64,000 nucleotides of DNA from Micromonospora sp. MW-13 (GTDB lineage: Bacteria > Actinomycetota > Actinomycetes > Mycobacteriales > Micromonosporaceae). Both the position numbers and the translations under genes were made by a program. Under the pieces are notes generated by a model that saw nothing but the letters and a program-made list of their open reading frames with translations, made no database searches and was not told the origin of the DNA. This document shows positions 8,490 through 17,202 of this stretch, in pieces (positions within the stretch are counted from its first letter, which is position 1; each line of letters starts with the position of its first letter). Location of the stretch: contig NZ_QKKX01000054.1 of NCBI RefSeq assembly GCF_003434305.1, positions 1-64,000 of the forward strand, in the 5' to 3' direction.

Positions 8490-9072
8490 CCGTGACGGAT
8501 CCGGGGTGCGGATCCCGCTGGCCCTGAAGATCCTGGTCGCCGGTGGCTTCGGCGCCGGCAAGACGACGCTGGTGAGCGCGTTGAGCGAGGTCCGGCCGTT
8601 GCAGACCGAGGAGGTCCTGACCGGGGCCGGGATCGGCGTCGACGACCTCTCCGGCGTGGAGGGGAAGTCGACCACCACGGTGGCGATGGACTTCGGCCGG
8701 ATCACCATCAACGAGGACCTCCAGGTCTACCTCTTCGGCACGCCCGGTCAGGACCGGTTCTGGTTTCTCTGGGACGAACTGGCCTTCGGGGCCCTCGGCG
8801 CGGTGGTGCTCGCCGACACCCGCCGGCTGGCCGACTGCTTCCCGTCGATCGACTACTTCGAGCAGCGGGGCATCCCGTTCGTGGTCGGGGTCAACTGCTT
8901 CGACGACGGCCGGCGGTTCGGCCTGGACTCCGTACGCCAGGCCCTGGACCTGGACCCGCAGGTGCCGTTGGTGTTCTGCGACGCCCGGGACCGACAGTCC
9001 GGCAAGCTGGTGCTGATCTCCCTGGTCGAGCACGTCGCCCGGCAGCGCGGCGAGCCGGTGCCGGTGGCCTGA
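8470..9072 (+). CDS. cvnD: conservon small GTP-binding protein (CvnD)
   Basis: This 200-residue Ras-like GTPase of the conservon type has the Walker A/G1 motif GGFGAGKTT at residues 25-33, a switch region VEGKSTTTVAMDFGR, a G3-equivalent LFGTPGQDRFWFLWD, and VGVNCFDD at the NKxD position (a divergent specificity loop typical of CvnD). The GTG start at 8470 lies inside cvnC. It is the effector end of the CvnABCD complex and the last gene of the operon; 168 bp of GC-rich non-coding DNA follow. Confidence 0.93.
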   Translation: MDSVRYDRDGSGVRIPLALKILVAGGFGAGKTTLVSALSEVRPLQTEEVLTGAGIGVDDLSGVEGKSTTTVAMDFGRITINEDLQVYLFGTPGQDRFWFLWDELAFGALGAVVLADTRRLADCFPSIDYFEQRGIPFVVGVNCFDDGRRFGLDSVRQALDLDPQVPLVFCDARDRQSGKLVLISLVEHVARQRGEPVPVA

Positions 9073-9240
9073 GCCGGCCCCGGCCCCACCCGCCCGGGCC
9101 CCGGCGCGGTTCGCGGTCCGGCGCGGTCCGGGGCGGTCCGGGGCGATTCGCGGGATTGAGGCGGGAATGAGGGCTGACGCGGTGGGTCGCGGGGAAAGCT
9201 CTGGTGGGATCGACACAGGCAGCGGCGGAAGGCGGATCGG

Positions 9241-10278
9241 GTGACCGGGCAGCAGACGATCGTCCACCTCGGGGGCTACACGGCGGCCAGCGGCGGCCGG
9301 GGCGACGGGATCGTCGCCGCCCGGCGGGACCCGGGGACCGGCGCGTTGACCCCGCTCGGCACCGTCGCGGTCACCCCGTCGCCGTCCTTCCTCGTCCGGC
9401 ATCCGGTCCTGCCGGTGCTCTACGCCGTGAACGAGCTGGCCGAGGGGAAGGTCAGCGCGTTCCGCACCGGCCCGGACGGCGAACTGACCCCGCTGGGCGT
9501 GCGGGGCACCGGCGGCGCGGAGCCCTGTCACCTGGCGGTCACCCCCGACGGCGGGCACCTGGTCGTCGCCAACTACGGCGGCGGCAGCGTCGCCGTCCTC
9601 CCGCTCGACCCGCAGGGCGTCCCGGGCGAGCGCAGCGACCTGGTGGTGCACTCCGGGCACGGACCGGACCCGCAGCGCCAGGAGAAGGCGCACTGCCACA
9701 TGGTGTCCCCCGCGCCGGACGCCGGGCCGCTGCTCGCCGTCGACCTCGGCACCGACTCCGTCTACCGGTACGACCTCGACGCCGCCACCGGCCGGCTGGT
9801 GCCCCGGGCCCCTCGGGTGCACACGGGGGCGGGCACGGGCCCCCGGCACCTGGCCCGGCACCCCGACGGCCGGCGCTGCTGGCTGGCGGGGGAGCTGGAC
9901 GGCACGGTGACGGCGTACGAGCTGACCCCGGACGGGGCGTTGCACCAGCGTGGCCGGGTGGACGCCAGCAGCCGCGCCGGCCACGTCCAGCCCTCCGAGA
10001 TCACGGTGGGCGCGGACGGCCGCTTCCTCTACGTCGGCAACCGGGGCGTCGGCACGGTGTCGGTCTTCGCGCTGGCGGGGGAGCTGCCCGAGCTGGTCGC
10101 CGAGGTGGAGACCGGCGGGGAGTGGCCCCGGCACTTCGCGCTGGCCGGCGGGTACCTCTACGTCGCCGACGAGCGCGCCGACATGGTCCGGGTGCTCCGG
10201 GTGGACCCGGAGTCGGGGGTGCCGACGCCGGTCGGCGAGCCCGTCCTGGCGCCCAGCCCGACCTGCGTCCTGCCCTGA
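9241..10278 (+). CDS. lactonase family seven-bladed beta-propeller protein
   Basis: This 345-residue protein matches the 6-phosphogluconolactonase-like (PF10282) propeller family. It has repeated blades such as FLVRHPVLPVLYAVNE, PCHLAVTPDGGHLVVANYGG, GTGPRHLARHPDGRRCW and GEWPRHFALAGGYLYVADE. It has no signal peptide, so it is probably cytoplasmic. Possible activity is hydrolysis of 6-phosphogluconolactone in the pentose phosphate pathway, but many family members have other or unknown substrates. The GTG start at 9241 follows GGAAGG. It appears monocistronic and independent of the conservon. Confidence 0.85.
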   Translation: MTGQQTIVHLGGYTAASGGRGDGIVAARRDPGTGALTPLGTVAVTPSPSFLVRHPVLPVLYAVNELAEGKVSAFRTGPDGELTPLGVRGTGGAEPCHLAVTPDGGHLVVANYGGGSVAVLPLDPQGVPGERSDLVVHSGHGPDPQRQEKAHCHMVSPAPDAGPLLAVDLGTDSVYRYDLDAATGRLVPRAPRVHTGAGTGPRHLARHPDGRRCWLAGELDGTVTAYELTPDGALHQRGRVDASSRAGHVQPSEITVGADGRFLYVGNRGVGTVSVFALAGELPELVAEVETGGEWPRHFALAGGYLYVADERADMVRVLRVDPESGVPTPVGEPVLAPSPTCVLP

Positions 10279-10439
10279 CCGGGCGACCGGCAGGCGCCGC
10301 GCTCCGTCCCTGTTCAGGGGCGGTCCGGCGACAGCCGGAAACGGATCGGTGACGCAGTGTCGTGAAGCGGCCGTTGGCTGTGTATGCTGCGTAACTTTCG
10401 CCCGAACGGACGTGGCAGTGCCCGCAGCGGGTACGCAAG

Positions 10440-12212
10440 ATGGTGACCGTGTCGGGCCGCCATCGCATGCGTTCAAGTCTCCCCGGAGCAGGTGCTGTCG
10501 CCTCGGCGACCGCGCTGGTCGTCGTCGTGGCGGGCGCCTGGTTCGGGTACCGCCAACTGGTGCAGCCGGCATGCTCGGGGCAGATCCAGCTCACCGTGGC
10601 GGCGTCCCCCGAGCTGGCGCCCGCGGTGCAGGCCGCGGCGGCCGGGTGGGTGGCCGACGGCGCGGCGGTCGGTGGCACCTGCATCGCGGTCGACGTGTCC
10701 GCGGCCGAGTCGGTGGACGTCGCCGCGGCCGTGGCCAGCAAGCACGGCGTGCAGCTCTCCGGGGTGGGCCAGGCCAGCGGCACCGCCGTCACCCCGGACG
10801 TGTGGGTGCCGGACTCCTCGACCTGGCTGCTGCGGCTGAAGGCCGCCGGGGCCACCGCGTTCGCCCCGGGCAACGGCCGTTCCATCGCCCGCAGCCCGAT
10901 CGTGGTGGCGGTGCCCGAGCCGGTGGCCTCCTCCCGGCTCGGCTGGCCGGAGAAGAAGCTGACCTGGTCCGACCTGTTGCGGCAGGTGAGCAGCAGCAAG
11001 CCGCTGCGCGCCGGGATCGTGGAGCCGACCCAGGACGCGGCCGGCCTGTCCGGGCTGCTGTCGCTGACCACGGCGGCCAGCGCCGCCGGCGGCGACGCCG
11101 CGCAGGAGGCGACCACCGGCGCGCTGCGGGCGCTGGCCACCGGCCGGTCCGCGTTGCGCGAGGACCTGCTCGCCCGGTTCCCGCGCTCCTCCGACCCGAC
11201 GGCGATCGCCAGCGGCCTCGGCGCCGCGGTGCTGTCGGAGGAGGACGTGATGGCGTACAACGAGCGGAAGCCGCCGATCCCGCTGGCGGCGCTCTACCTC
11301 GAACCGTCGCCGATGCCGCTGAACTACCCGTACGCGGTGCTGCCCGGCGTCGAGCCGGCGAAACAGTCCGCCGCCCGGCTCCTGTTCGAGGTGCTCACCA
11401 CCCCCGGCTTCCGTGACCGGCTGGCCGAGCGGTCGCTGCGTGGGCCGGACGGCAACTGGGGGGAGGGCTTCACGGCGCCGCGGGGCGCGTCGAGTTCGGC
11501 CGGCGGCGCGGGCGGCGCACCCGCGCCGGGCGGCAACGGGGCCGGCGGCCTCGACCCGATGGCGGTAGAGCGCGCCGTCTCCAGCTGGTCGATCGCCACC
11601 CAGTCCGGCCGGATGCTGTGTGTCATCGACGTCTCCGGTTCGATGAAGCAGCCGGTGCCCAGCGCCAACAACGCCACCCGGGCGCAGGTCACCGTGGCGG
11701 CGGCCAGCCGGGGCCTGAACCTGTTCGACGACTCCTGGTCGATCGGGCTGTGGACCTTCTCCACCAGGCTGGTGGGTGCCCGGGACTACCGGGAGCTGGT
11801 GCCGATCAACCCGCTGTCGAGCAACCGCGCCCGGCTGGGGCAGGGGCTGGCCACGATCCGGCCCTCGAACGGCGACACCGGCCTGTACGACACGACGCTG
11901 GCGGCGTACCAGGCGGTCCAGGACGACTGGGAGCCGGGCCGGGTCAACTCGGTCGTGCTGTTCACCGACGGCAAGAACGAGGACGACGACGGCATCTCCC
12001 AGCAGAAGCTGCTCGCCGAGCTGAAGCGGATCGCCGACCCCGAGCGGCCGGTCCAGGTCGTCATCATCGGCATCGGCGCCGACGTCAGCAAGGCCGAGCT
12101 GGAGTCGATCACCAAGGTCACCGGTGGGGGGAGCTTCGTCACCGAGGACCCGACCAAGATCGGTGACATCTTCCTCAAGGCGATCGCGCTGCGCCCGAAC
12201 GCTCCACGCTGA
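10440..12212 (+). CDS. extracytoplasmic substrate-binding plus von Willebrand factor A protein
   Basis: This 590-residue protein has an N-terminal signal/anchor helix (ASATALVVVVAGAWFGY). Residues about 40-340 are a type 2 periplasmic-binding-like domain (LTVAASPELAPAVQAAAAGW, DVWVPDSSTWLLRLK), as in molybdate/sulfate-type binding proteins. A Gly-rich linker follows, then a VWA domain with an intact metal-site motif DVSGS at 397-401 and TDGKNEDDD later. This architecture is widespread in actinobacteria and of unknown role, probably metal-dependent adhesion or complex assembly outside the membrane. ATG 10440 is chosen; GTG 10443 is equivalent. A hairpin at 12236-12265 ends the unit. Confidence 0.85.
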   Translation: MVTVSGRHRMRSSLPGAGAVASATALVVVVAGAWFGYRQLVQPACSGQIQLTVAASPELAPAVQAAAAGWVADGAAVGGTCIAVDVSAAESVDVAAAVASKHGVQLSGVGQASGTAVTPDVWVPDSSTWLLRLKAAGATAFAPGNGRSIARSPIVVAVPEPVASSRLGWPEKKLTWSDLLRQVSSSKPLRAGIVEPTQDAAGLSGLLSLTTAASAAGGDAAQEATTGALRALATGRSALREDLLARFPRSSDPTAIASGLGAAVLSEEDVMAYNERKPPIPLAALYLEPSPMPLNYPYAVLPGVEPAKQSAARLLFEVLTTPGFRDRLAERSLRGPDGNWGEGFTAPRGASSSAGGAGGAPAPGGNGAGGLDPMAVERAVSSWSIATQSGRMLCVIDVSGSMKQPVPSANNATRAQVTVAAASRGLNLFDDSWSIGLWTFSTRLVGARDYRELVPINPLSSNRARLGQGLATIRPSNGDTGLYDTTLAAYQAVQDDWEPGRVNSVVLFTDGKNEDDDGISQQKLLAELKRIADPERPVQVVIIGIGADVSKAELESITKVTGGGSFVTEDPTKIGDIFLKAIALRPNAPR

Positions 12213-12235
12213 GTCACCGATCAGCGCAGGTCGGA

Positions 12236-12265
12236 CCGCCGCGCCGGTGAAACCCGGTGCGGCGG
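12236..12265 (+). terminator. 12-bp hairpin after the VWA gene
   Basis: The arms CCGCCGCGCCGG and CCGGTGCGGCGG pair with one G-U wobble around TGAAAC. The hairpin starts 24 bp after the stop codon. Confidence 0.7.
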
Positions 12266-12431
12266 AACGTATTCCCGGGAATGGGCCGCCGAAGCAAATG
12301 ACGGCAATACGTCCGAGGCGATCGGTGGCCATGGTTTTCAGGCAAGATGTCGAGGTGCTCCGGCGGCGCCGGTCCCGTGGGAAGGACCGACCGCCGACCG
12401 GGGCCGGCCTCAGCAGAATTGGGGAGGGCCG

Positions 12432-13916
12432 GTGACATCGGCGACGCTGTTGACCCCCACCAGTACGCCGTCGCGTCCTGGTGACGGCCGGGCCAGGCCG
12501 GTGGCCCGCGTCGACGAGCGGGCGTACGTCCGCATGCTCGTGGTGCTGGACACCGCCGTGCTGGCCGTCGCCGTGCTGATCGGCTACGTCACCCGCTTCG
12601 GCGGCGAGGAGCCGGTGGGCTCGAAGATCCCGTACGTCGTGGTCGCGCCCGCGCTCGTGCTCACCTGGCTGGTCTCGCTCAAGGTGCTGCGCTGCTACGA
12701 CGACCGGGTGCTGGGCTACGGCGCCGACGAGTACCGCCGGGTGGGCACCGCCAGCCTGCGGCTCGCCGGGGGCACCGCGATCGCGGGCTACATCGCCGAC
12801 GTCGGCGTCTCCCGGGGCTTCCTGGCCATCTCGTTCGCGGTGGGCATGGTGGGCCTGGAGGTGGCCCGGTTCGCCGCCCGCAAGCGGCTGCACCGGGCCC
12901 GGTCCCGGGGCCGGGGCTGGTCGCGCAAGGTCCTGGTGGTCGGCGACACCGCGCACGTGCTGGAGCTGGTGCACCAGCTCCGCCGGGAGCCGTACGCCGG
13001 CTACCACGTGGTCGGCGCCTGCATCCCGGACGCGCTGCTGGCGCCGGTGCCGCAGCGGCTCGGCGACGTCCCGGTGGTCGGCTCGTTCCGGGGCATCCCG
13101 CAGGCGGTCGCCGCGATCGGCGCCGACACCGTGGCGGTCACCGCCTCCGGCGAGCTGACCGCGACCCGGCTGCGGCGGCTCGGCTGGCAGCTGGAGGGGA
13201 CCGGGGTGGACCTGGTCGTCGCGCCCGCGCTGACCGACGTGGCGGGCCCCCGCATCCACACCCGGCCGGTCGCCGGCCTGCCCCTGATCCACGTCGAGGC
13301 CCCCGAGTTCCGGGGGGCCCGCAAGCTGGTCAAGGGCTTCGTCGACCGGTCCGCCGCCACCGTGGCGGTGGCGCTGCTCCTGCCGCTGCTGGCGGTGATC
13401 GCGCTGGCCGTCAAGCTCGACAGCCGGGGACCGGTGCTGTTCCGGCAGACCCGGGTCGGCCAGGGCGGCCGGGAGTTCGGGGTGTTCAAGTTCCGCACCA
13501 TGGTGGTCAACGCCGACGCCCTGCTCGCCGAGCTGGCCACCCGCAACGAGACCGACGGCCTGATGTTCAAGATGCGCGACGACCCCCGGGTGACCCGGGT
13601 CGGCCGGGTGCTGCGCAAGTGGTCGCTGGACGAGCTGCCCCAGTTGGCGAACGTGCTGCTCGGCCAGATGAGCCTGGTCGGCCCGCGCCCGCCGCTGCCC
13701 TCCGAGGTGGCCCGCTACGACGGCGACGTGGCCCGGCGGCTGCTGGTCAAGCCCGGCATGACCGGCCTCTGGCAGGTCAGCGGCCGGTCCGACCTGAGCT
13801 GGGAGGACGGCATCCGGCTGGACCTCTACTACGTGGAGAACTGGTCGCTGGCCGCCGACCTGACCATCCTGTGGAAGACCTTCGGCGCGGTCATGCGCAG
13901 CCGGGGCGCCTACTGA
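12432..13916 (+). CDS. exopolysaccharide polyprenyl glycosylphosphotransferase
   Basis: This 494-residue integral membrane initiating sugar transferase is of the WbaP/CpsE type; it moves sugar-1-phosphate from a nucleotide sugar to undecaprenyl phosphate. The N-terminal half has about four transmembrane helices (LVVLDTAVLAVAVLIGYVTR first) and a CoA-binding-like segment (KVLVVGDTAHVLELV). The catalytic domain starts near 302 with a membrane-entering helix, then FRQTRVGQGGREFGVFKFRT, KWSLDELPQLANVL, SLVGPRPPLPSEV and KPGMTGLWQVSGRS. The GTG start has GGGGAGGG before it. No other polysaccharide genes are adjacent, so the pathway partners must lie elsewhere. Confidence 0.92.
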   Translation: MTSATLLTPTSTPSRPGDGRARPVARVDERAYVRMLVVLDTAVLAVAVLIGYVTRFGGEEPVGSKIPYVVVAPALVLTWLVSLKVLRCYDDRVLGYGADEYRRVGTASLRLAGGTAIAGYIADVGVSRGFLAISFAVGMVGLEVARFAARKRLHRARSRGRGWSRKVLVVGDTAHVLELVHQLRREPYAGYHVVGACIPDALLAPVPQRLGDVPVVGSFRGIPQAVAAIGADTVAVTASGELTATRLRRLGWQLEGTGVDLVVAPALTDVAGPRIHTRPVAGLPLIHVEAPEFRGARKLVKGFVDRSAATVAVALLLPLLAVIALAVKLDSRGPVLFRQTRVGQGGREFGVFKFRTMVVNADALLAELATRNETDGLMFKMRDDPRVTRVGRVLRKWSLDELPQLANVLLGQMSLVGPRPPLPSEVARYDGDVARRLLVKPGMTGLWQVSGRSDLSWEDGIRLDLYYVENWSLAADLTILWKTFGAVMRSRGAY

Positions 13917-13935
13917 CCACTCCGGCGTGGTGCGG

Positions 13936-13956
13936 CCGGGGCGCCACCGGCCCCGG
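13936..13956 (+). terminator. short hairpin between convergent genes
   Basis: CCGGGGC and GCCCCGG pair around a 7-nt loop, between the sugar transferase and the convergent phosphatase. It may serve both strands. Confidence 0.4.
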
Positions 13957-13991
13957 CGTTGGCAGCCATCCCGCCCCGGCCGTGGCCCCGG

Positions 13992-15122
13992 TCACGGCTG
14001 TGGGCCGGTCCAGTCGAGGCAGACCACCACCGCGTCGTCGACGAGGTCGCCGGCGACGAACGCCCGCAGGTCGCCGAGCAGCGACCGGACCGCGTCCAGC
14101 GGCTCCATCGGGCCGGTCCGGCGCAGGAACCGGTCCAGCGCCGTCTCGCCGTACCGGACGTTCTGACCGGTCGCCTCGACCACGCCGTCGCTGAGGACGA
14201 AGAGCCGGTCCCCGCGGCGCAGCGTGAACTGCTGCTCCCGGTAGTCGGTCCCGTCGAACATGCCCAGCGGGAACTGTGCCTCCACTGGCTGCTCGACCAC
14301 CTCGCCGTCGCGCAGCAGCACCAGCCGGGGCGAGCCGGCGTCGACCACCGTCATCGACCCGCTGGCCAGGTCCAGCTCCAGCAGCAACGTCGAGACGTGC
14401 TGCTCGCCCCGGTGCAGGGCGTACACCGCCTGGTCGGCCAGCGCCGCCTGGTCGGCCAGGCAGAGCCCGGCCCGCCGGGCGTTGCGCAGGGCGTGGGTGG
14501 CCAGCGCGGTCAGCACCGACGCGGTGACCCCCTCACCCATCCCGTTGATCGTCGACAGCCACAGCTGGTGCCCGTCGTCGGACCAGTCGAAGCTGTCACC
14601 GCGCACCGCGTACGCCGGTTCGAGCTGCCCGGCCAGGCTGAACGAGGGCCGGATCCGGCTCCGTCCGGGCAACAGCTCCCACTGCATCTCGGCGGCCAGG
14701 GTGAGCCGGCGGGTGCGGCGGGCGGCCCGGTACACGTCGGTGCCGTCGTTCACCGCCACCAGTTCGTGGCCGAGGGCGGTGGCGATGCCGAGCAGCTCGT
14801 CGAGGGCGGCCCGGTCCTCGGGGACCGGGGTGACCCGAAGCACGCCGCGCCGTTCGCCCCGCATGCTCACCGGGAGGTACCCGGTCCGGCCGGCCAGGGC
14901 CGGCTCCTGGTGGTCGAAGCACCGCCAGGCCGGGTGGCCCGGCTCGGTCACCGGCTCACCTTCCGTGAGCGGAAGCAGCGCCGAGAGCCGGTAGTCGACC
15001 TGGAGCAGTTCGACGTCCGTGATCCCGTACGACCGTTCAAGGTCCACGGCGAGTCGGTCGACCAGCAGGTCGGCCGGTGCCCCGGTCAGCGTCCGGCGGG
15101 CCCGGTCTTCCGCACCGCTCAT
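13992..15122 (-). CDS. SpoIIE-type PP2C serine/threonine phosphatase
   Basis: This 376-residue protein has an N-terminal sensory region (about 1-165, GAF-like in composition) and a C-terminal SpoIIE/PP2C phosphatase domain. Recognisable blocks are the linker AAEMQWELLPG, metal-site-like GDSFDWSDDGHQLWLS, MGEGVTASVLTALATHALRNARR, FVLSDGVVEATG and DDAVVVCLDW. Such enzymes usually dephosphorylate anti-sigma-factor antagonists in partner-switching. The first metal block is GDSFD where GDYYD or GDFYD is common, and MGEG replaces the usual GHG, so catalytic strength is uncertain. It is transcribed divergently from the MarR gene, with 60 bp between. Confidence 0.85.
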   Translation of the reverse strand: MSGAEDRARRTLTGAPADLLVDRLAVDLERSYGITDVELLQVDYRLSALLPLTEGEPVTEPGHPAWRCFDHQEPALAGRTGYLPVSMRGERRGVLRVTPVPEDRAALDELLGIATALGHELVAVNDGTDVYRAARRTRRLTLAAEMQWELLPGRSRIRPSFSLAGQLEPAYAVRGDSFDWSDDGHQLWLSTINGMGEGVTASVLTALATHALRNARRAGLCLADQAALADQAVYALHRGEQHVSTLLLELDLASGSMTVVDAGSPRLVLLRDGEVVEQPVEAQFPLGMFDGTDYREQQFTLRRGDRLFVLSDGVVEATGQNVRYGETALDRFLRRTGPMEPLDAVRSLLGDLRAFVAGDLVDDAVVVCLDWTGPQP

Positions 15123-15182
15123 CGTCTGTCCTCTGTTCGGAGGGGCCGGCGACCAGGGACGCCGGGTAGTCTCGTGCCCACC

Positions 15183-15854
15183 ATGTCCGAAGAACACGGT
15201 CCACGCGGACCAGAAGCGAGTATGGCCGCCGCCCTCGACGCGGCTGCCGGCACCCTGCTCACGGTCTTCGAGGCGGCGCGTGAGCGGACCACCAGCCGAC
15301 TCTCGGGGGCGCAACTGCGCGCGGTGATGGTGGTCGAGCAGCACGACGGGATCAACCTGCGCCGGCTGGCGACGCTGCTCGACATGTTGCTCTCCTCGGC
15401 CAGCCGGCTCTGCGACCGGCTGGTGGCCGCAGGCATGCTGGAGCGCGAGCCCGGCCGGTCCGACCGCCGGGAGATCTCCCTGCACCTCACCGCGGAGGCC
15501 GAGCGGCTCCTCGCCGAGCTGCGGGCCGACCGCCGGCAGCGGCTGGCCGCGATCCTGGCCGGGATGACCCCCGAGGGGCGGCAGGCGCTGCTCGCCGGCC
15601 TGCAGGAGTTCGACGAGGTGGCCCGGCACCGGCATCCGCCGGAGCCGCCGGCTGCGGAGTCGCCCGCCGAGACCCGGTCCGGGGAGCTGACGACGGAGAC
15701 CGGCCCGGCTGACTGGCCGCAGGGCGAGCCGCGGGCCGGCTGGTCGAGCGGGAACCGGCCCGGCGGCGGTGTGCCGCGCGGCCGGGCGACCGACGCGGCC
15801 CCTTGCGGGTGGCCCGGCGACGCCGCCCCGGGCGGCTGGTCGCGCACGGCCTGA
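15183..15854 (+). CDS. MarR family transcriptional regulator with Pro/Gly-rich tail
   Basis: This 223-residue protein has a winged-helix MarR domain at about 15-140 (LSGAQLRAVMVVEQHDGINL, LATLLDMLLSSASRLCDRLV as the recognition helix, LEREPGRSDRREISLHLT as the wing). Residues about 150-223 are an unusual low-complexity tail rich in Pro, Gly, Trp and Ala with WPQGEPRAGW-like units. Its divergent start from the phosphatase suggests it may control that gene and itself. Confidence 0.88.
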   Translation: MSEEHGPRGPEASMAAALDAAAGTLLTVFEAARERTTSRLSGAQLRAVMVVEQHDGINLRRLATLLDMLLSSASRLCDRLVAAGMLEREPGRSDRREISLHLTAEAERLLAELRADRRQRLAAILAGMTPEGRQALLAGLQEFDEVARHRHPPEPPAAESPAETRSGELTTETGPADWPQGEPRAGWSSGNRPGGGVPRGRATDAAPCGWPGDAAPGGWSRTA

Positions 15855-15896
15855 CCGCGGCAGGGGCCAACGGTCGCCCGTCGGCAGCGGGCGGGG

Positions 15897-17135
15897 TCAG
15901 CCGGTGCGGTTCAGCCACCCGACGGGGTCGGCGACGATCCGCCGGACGACGGAGCCGGCCGCGCCGACCACGGCGGCCTCCGGGCCGAGCGCGGAGGGAC
16001 GCACGGTCACCGGCGACCAGCCGGCGGTGAGCACCCGCCGGGACACCTCGGCCAGCACCGGTGGCCGCAGCCAGGGCGTGAGCAGGGCGTATCCGCCGCC
16101 GAGGACCACGGTGTCCAGGTCCAGCAGGTTCACCACGCCGGCCACCGCGATCCCGAGCGCCTGCCCCGCCTCGGCCAGGGCCGCCCGGGCGGCGGGGTGG
16201 TCGGCGGACGCGAGGTCGGCCAGCCGGGCCGCGGCGGTGTCGGCCGGCAGGTTCGTCCGGTCCAGCCCGGCGGCGGCGAGGACGGCCTCCTGACCGGCGT
16301 ACCGTTCGAGGCAGCCCCGGCCGCCGCACCGGCAGGGCCGGCCCTCCGGCTGGACGGGGATGTGACCGATCTCGCCGCTCCAGCCGCGGACGCCCCGGAA
16401 GAGGGCGCCGTCGAGGACGATCCCGGCGCCGATGCCGACCTCGCCGGAGACGTGCAGGAAGCTGACCGGACCGTCGGGGTCGGCGTGCAGCTCGCCCAGC
16501 GCGGCCAGGTTGGCCTCGTTCTCCACCACCAGTGGCGGAATGCCGGGGACCGGATCGACCAGCGGCGGGTGGCCGGAGAGCAGCTCGGGGACGGGCACGT
16601 CCCGCCAACCGAGGTTCGGGGCGAGCCGGACCAGGCCGGCCGCGTCGACCAGCCCGGGCACCGCGAGGGCGGCCCCGGCCAGGGTGAGCCCCTGCCGCTC
16701 GGCGTCGACCCGGGCGACGGCGGCCAGCTCGGCGAGCCGGGCCAGCGCGTCGGCGGGGGAGACGGGGCGCAGGTCGGCCCGGCGCACGGTGTGGTGCCGG
16801 ACCTCGCCGGCCAGGTCGACCACGCAGGCGGCCAGGTAGTCGACGTTGATCTCCAGGCCCAGCCCGGCCGGGCCGTTGCCGGCCAGTACCAGGCCCCGGG
16901 CCGGGCGCCCGGCGCCGGTGCGGGGGGCCGGCTCCGACTCGCCCACCAGCCGGCCGGCGACGAGGTCGTCGACCACGGCCGAGACGGTGGCCCGGGTCAG
17001 GCCGGTCACGGCGGCCACGTCGGCCCGCGACGGTGGGCGGGGCGCGGCGGCGATCCGGCCGAGCACCACGGCGAGGTTCAACTCGCGCAGGCTGCCCTGG
17101 CGGACCGCCCCGGCAGGAGCGGCGGGACGGGTCAC
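15897..17135 (-). CDS. xylR: ROK family repressor, probable xylose repressor XylR
   Basis: This protein of about 412 residues has an N-terminal winged HTH (LRELNLAVVLGRI, ADVAAVTGLTRATVSAVVDD) and a ROK sugar-binding domain with the zinc signature CRCGGRGCLERYAG and LDTVVLGGGYAL. This is the NagC/XylR architecture. It is divergent from xylA, with the shared region carrying a palindrome over the xylA start site, so xylose-responsive repression of xylAB is the straightforward inference. GTG at 17135 is my choice; TTG 17171 lacks a ribosome site and lies inside the operator. The start remains uncertain because the purine run directly abuts the GTG. Confidence 0.88.
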   Translation of the reverse strand: MTRPAAPAGAVRQGSLRELNLAVVLGRIAAAPRPPSRADVAAVTGLTRATVSAVVDDLVAGRLVGESEPAPRTGAGRPARGLVLAGNGPAGLGLEINVDYLAACVVDLAGEVRHHTVRRADLRPVSPADALARLAELAAVARVDAERQGLTLAGAALAVPGLVDAAGLVRLAPNLGWRDVPVPELLSGHPPLVDPVPGIPPLVVENEANLAALGELHADPDGPVSFLHVSGEVGIGAGIVLDGALFRGVRGWSGEIGHIPVQPEGRPCRCGGRGCLERYAGQEAVLAAAGLDRTNLPADTAAARLADLASADHPAARAALAEAGQALGIAVAGVVNLLDLDTVVLGGGYALLTPWLRPPVLAEVSRRVLTAGWSPVTVRPSALGPEAAVVGAAGSVVRRIVADPVGWLNRTG

Positions 17136-17138
17136 CCC

Positions 17139-17167
17139 TTGACACTGCCACACGCCCGCCAAATAAT
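17139..17167 (+). promoter_or_regulatory. xylA promoter
   Basis: TTGACA (17139-17144) matches the -35 consensus exactly. AATAAT (17162-17167) matches five of six -10 bases, and the spacer is 17 bp. It is the strongest promoter match I see in the window. Confidence 0.75.
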
Positions 17168-17179
17168 TCAACCACTGAA
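17167..17179. promoter_or_regulatory. candidate XylR operator
   Basis: TTCA-ACCAC-TGAA is a perfect inverted repeat that starts on the last -10 base and covers the expected transcription start of xylA. A bound ROK repressor here would block initiation. Confidence 0.6.
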
Positions 17180-17202
17180 CAAATAGCTATCGGAGGTCTG
17201 CC

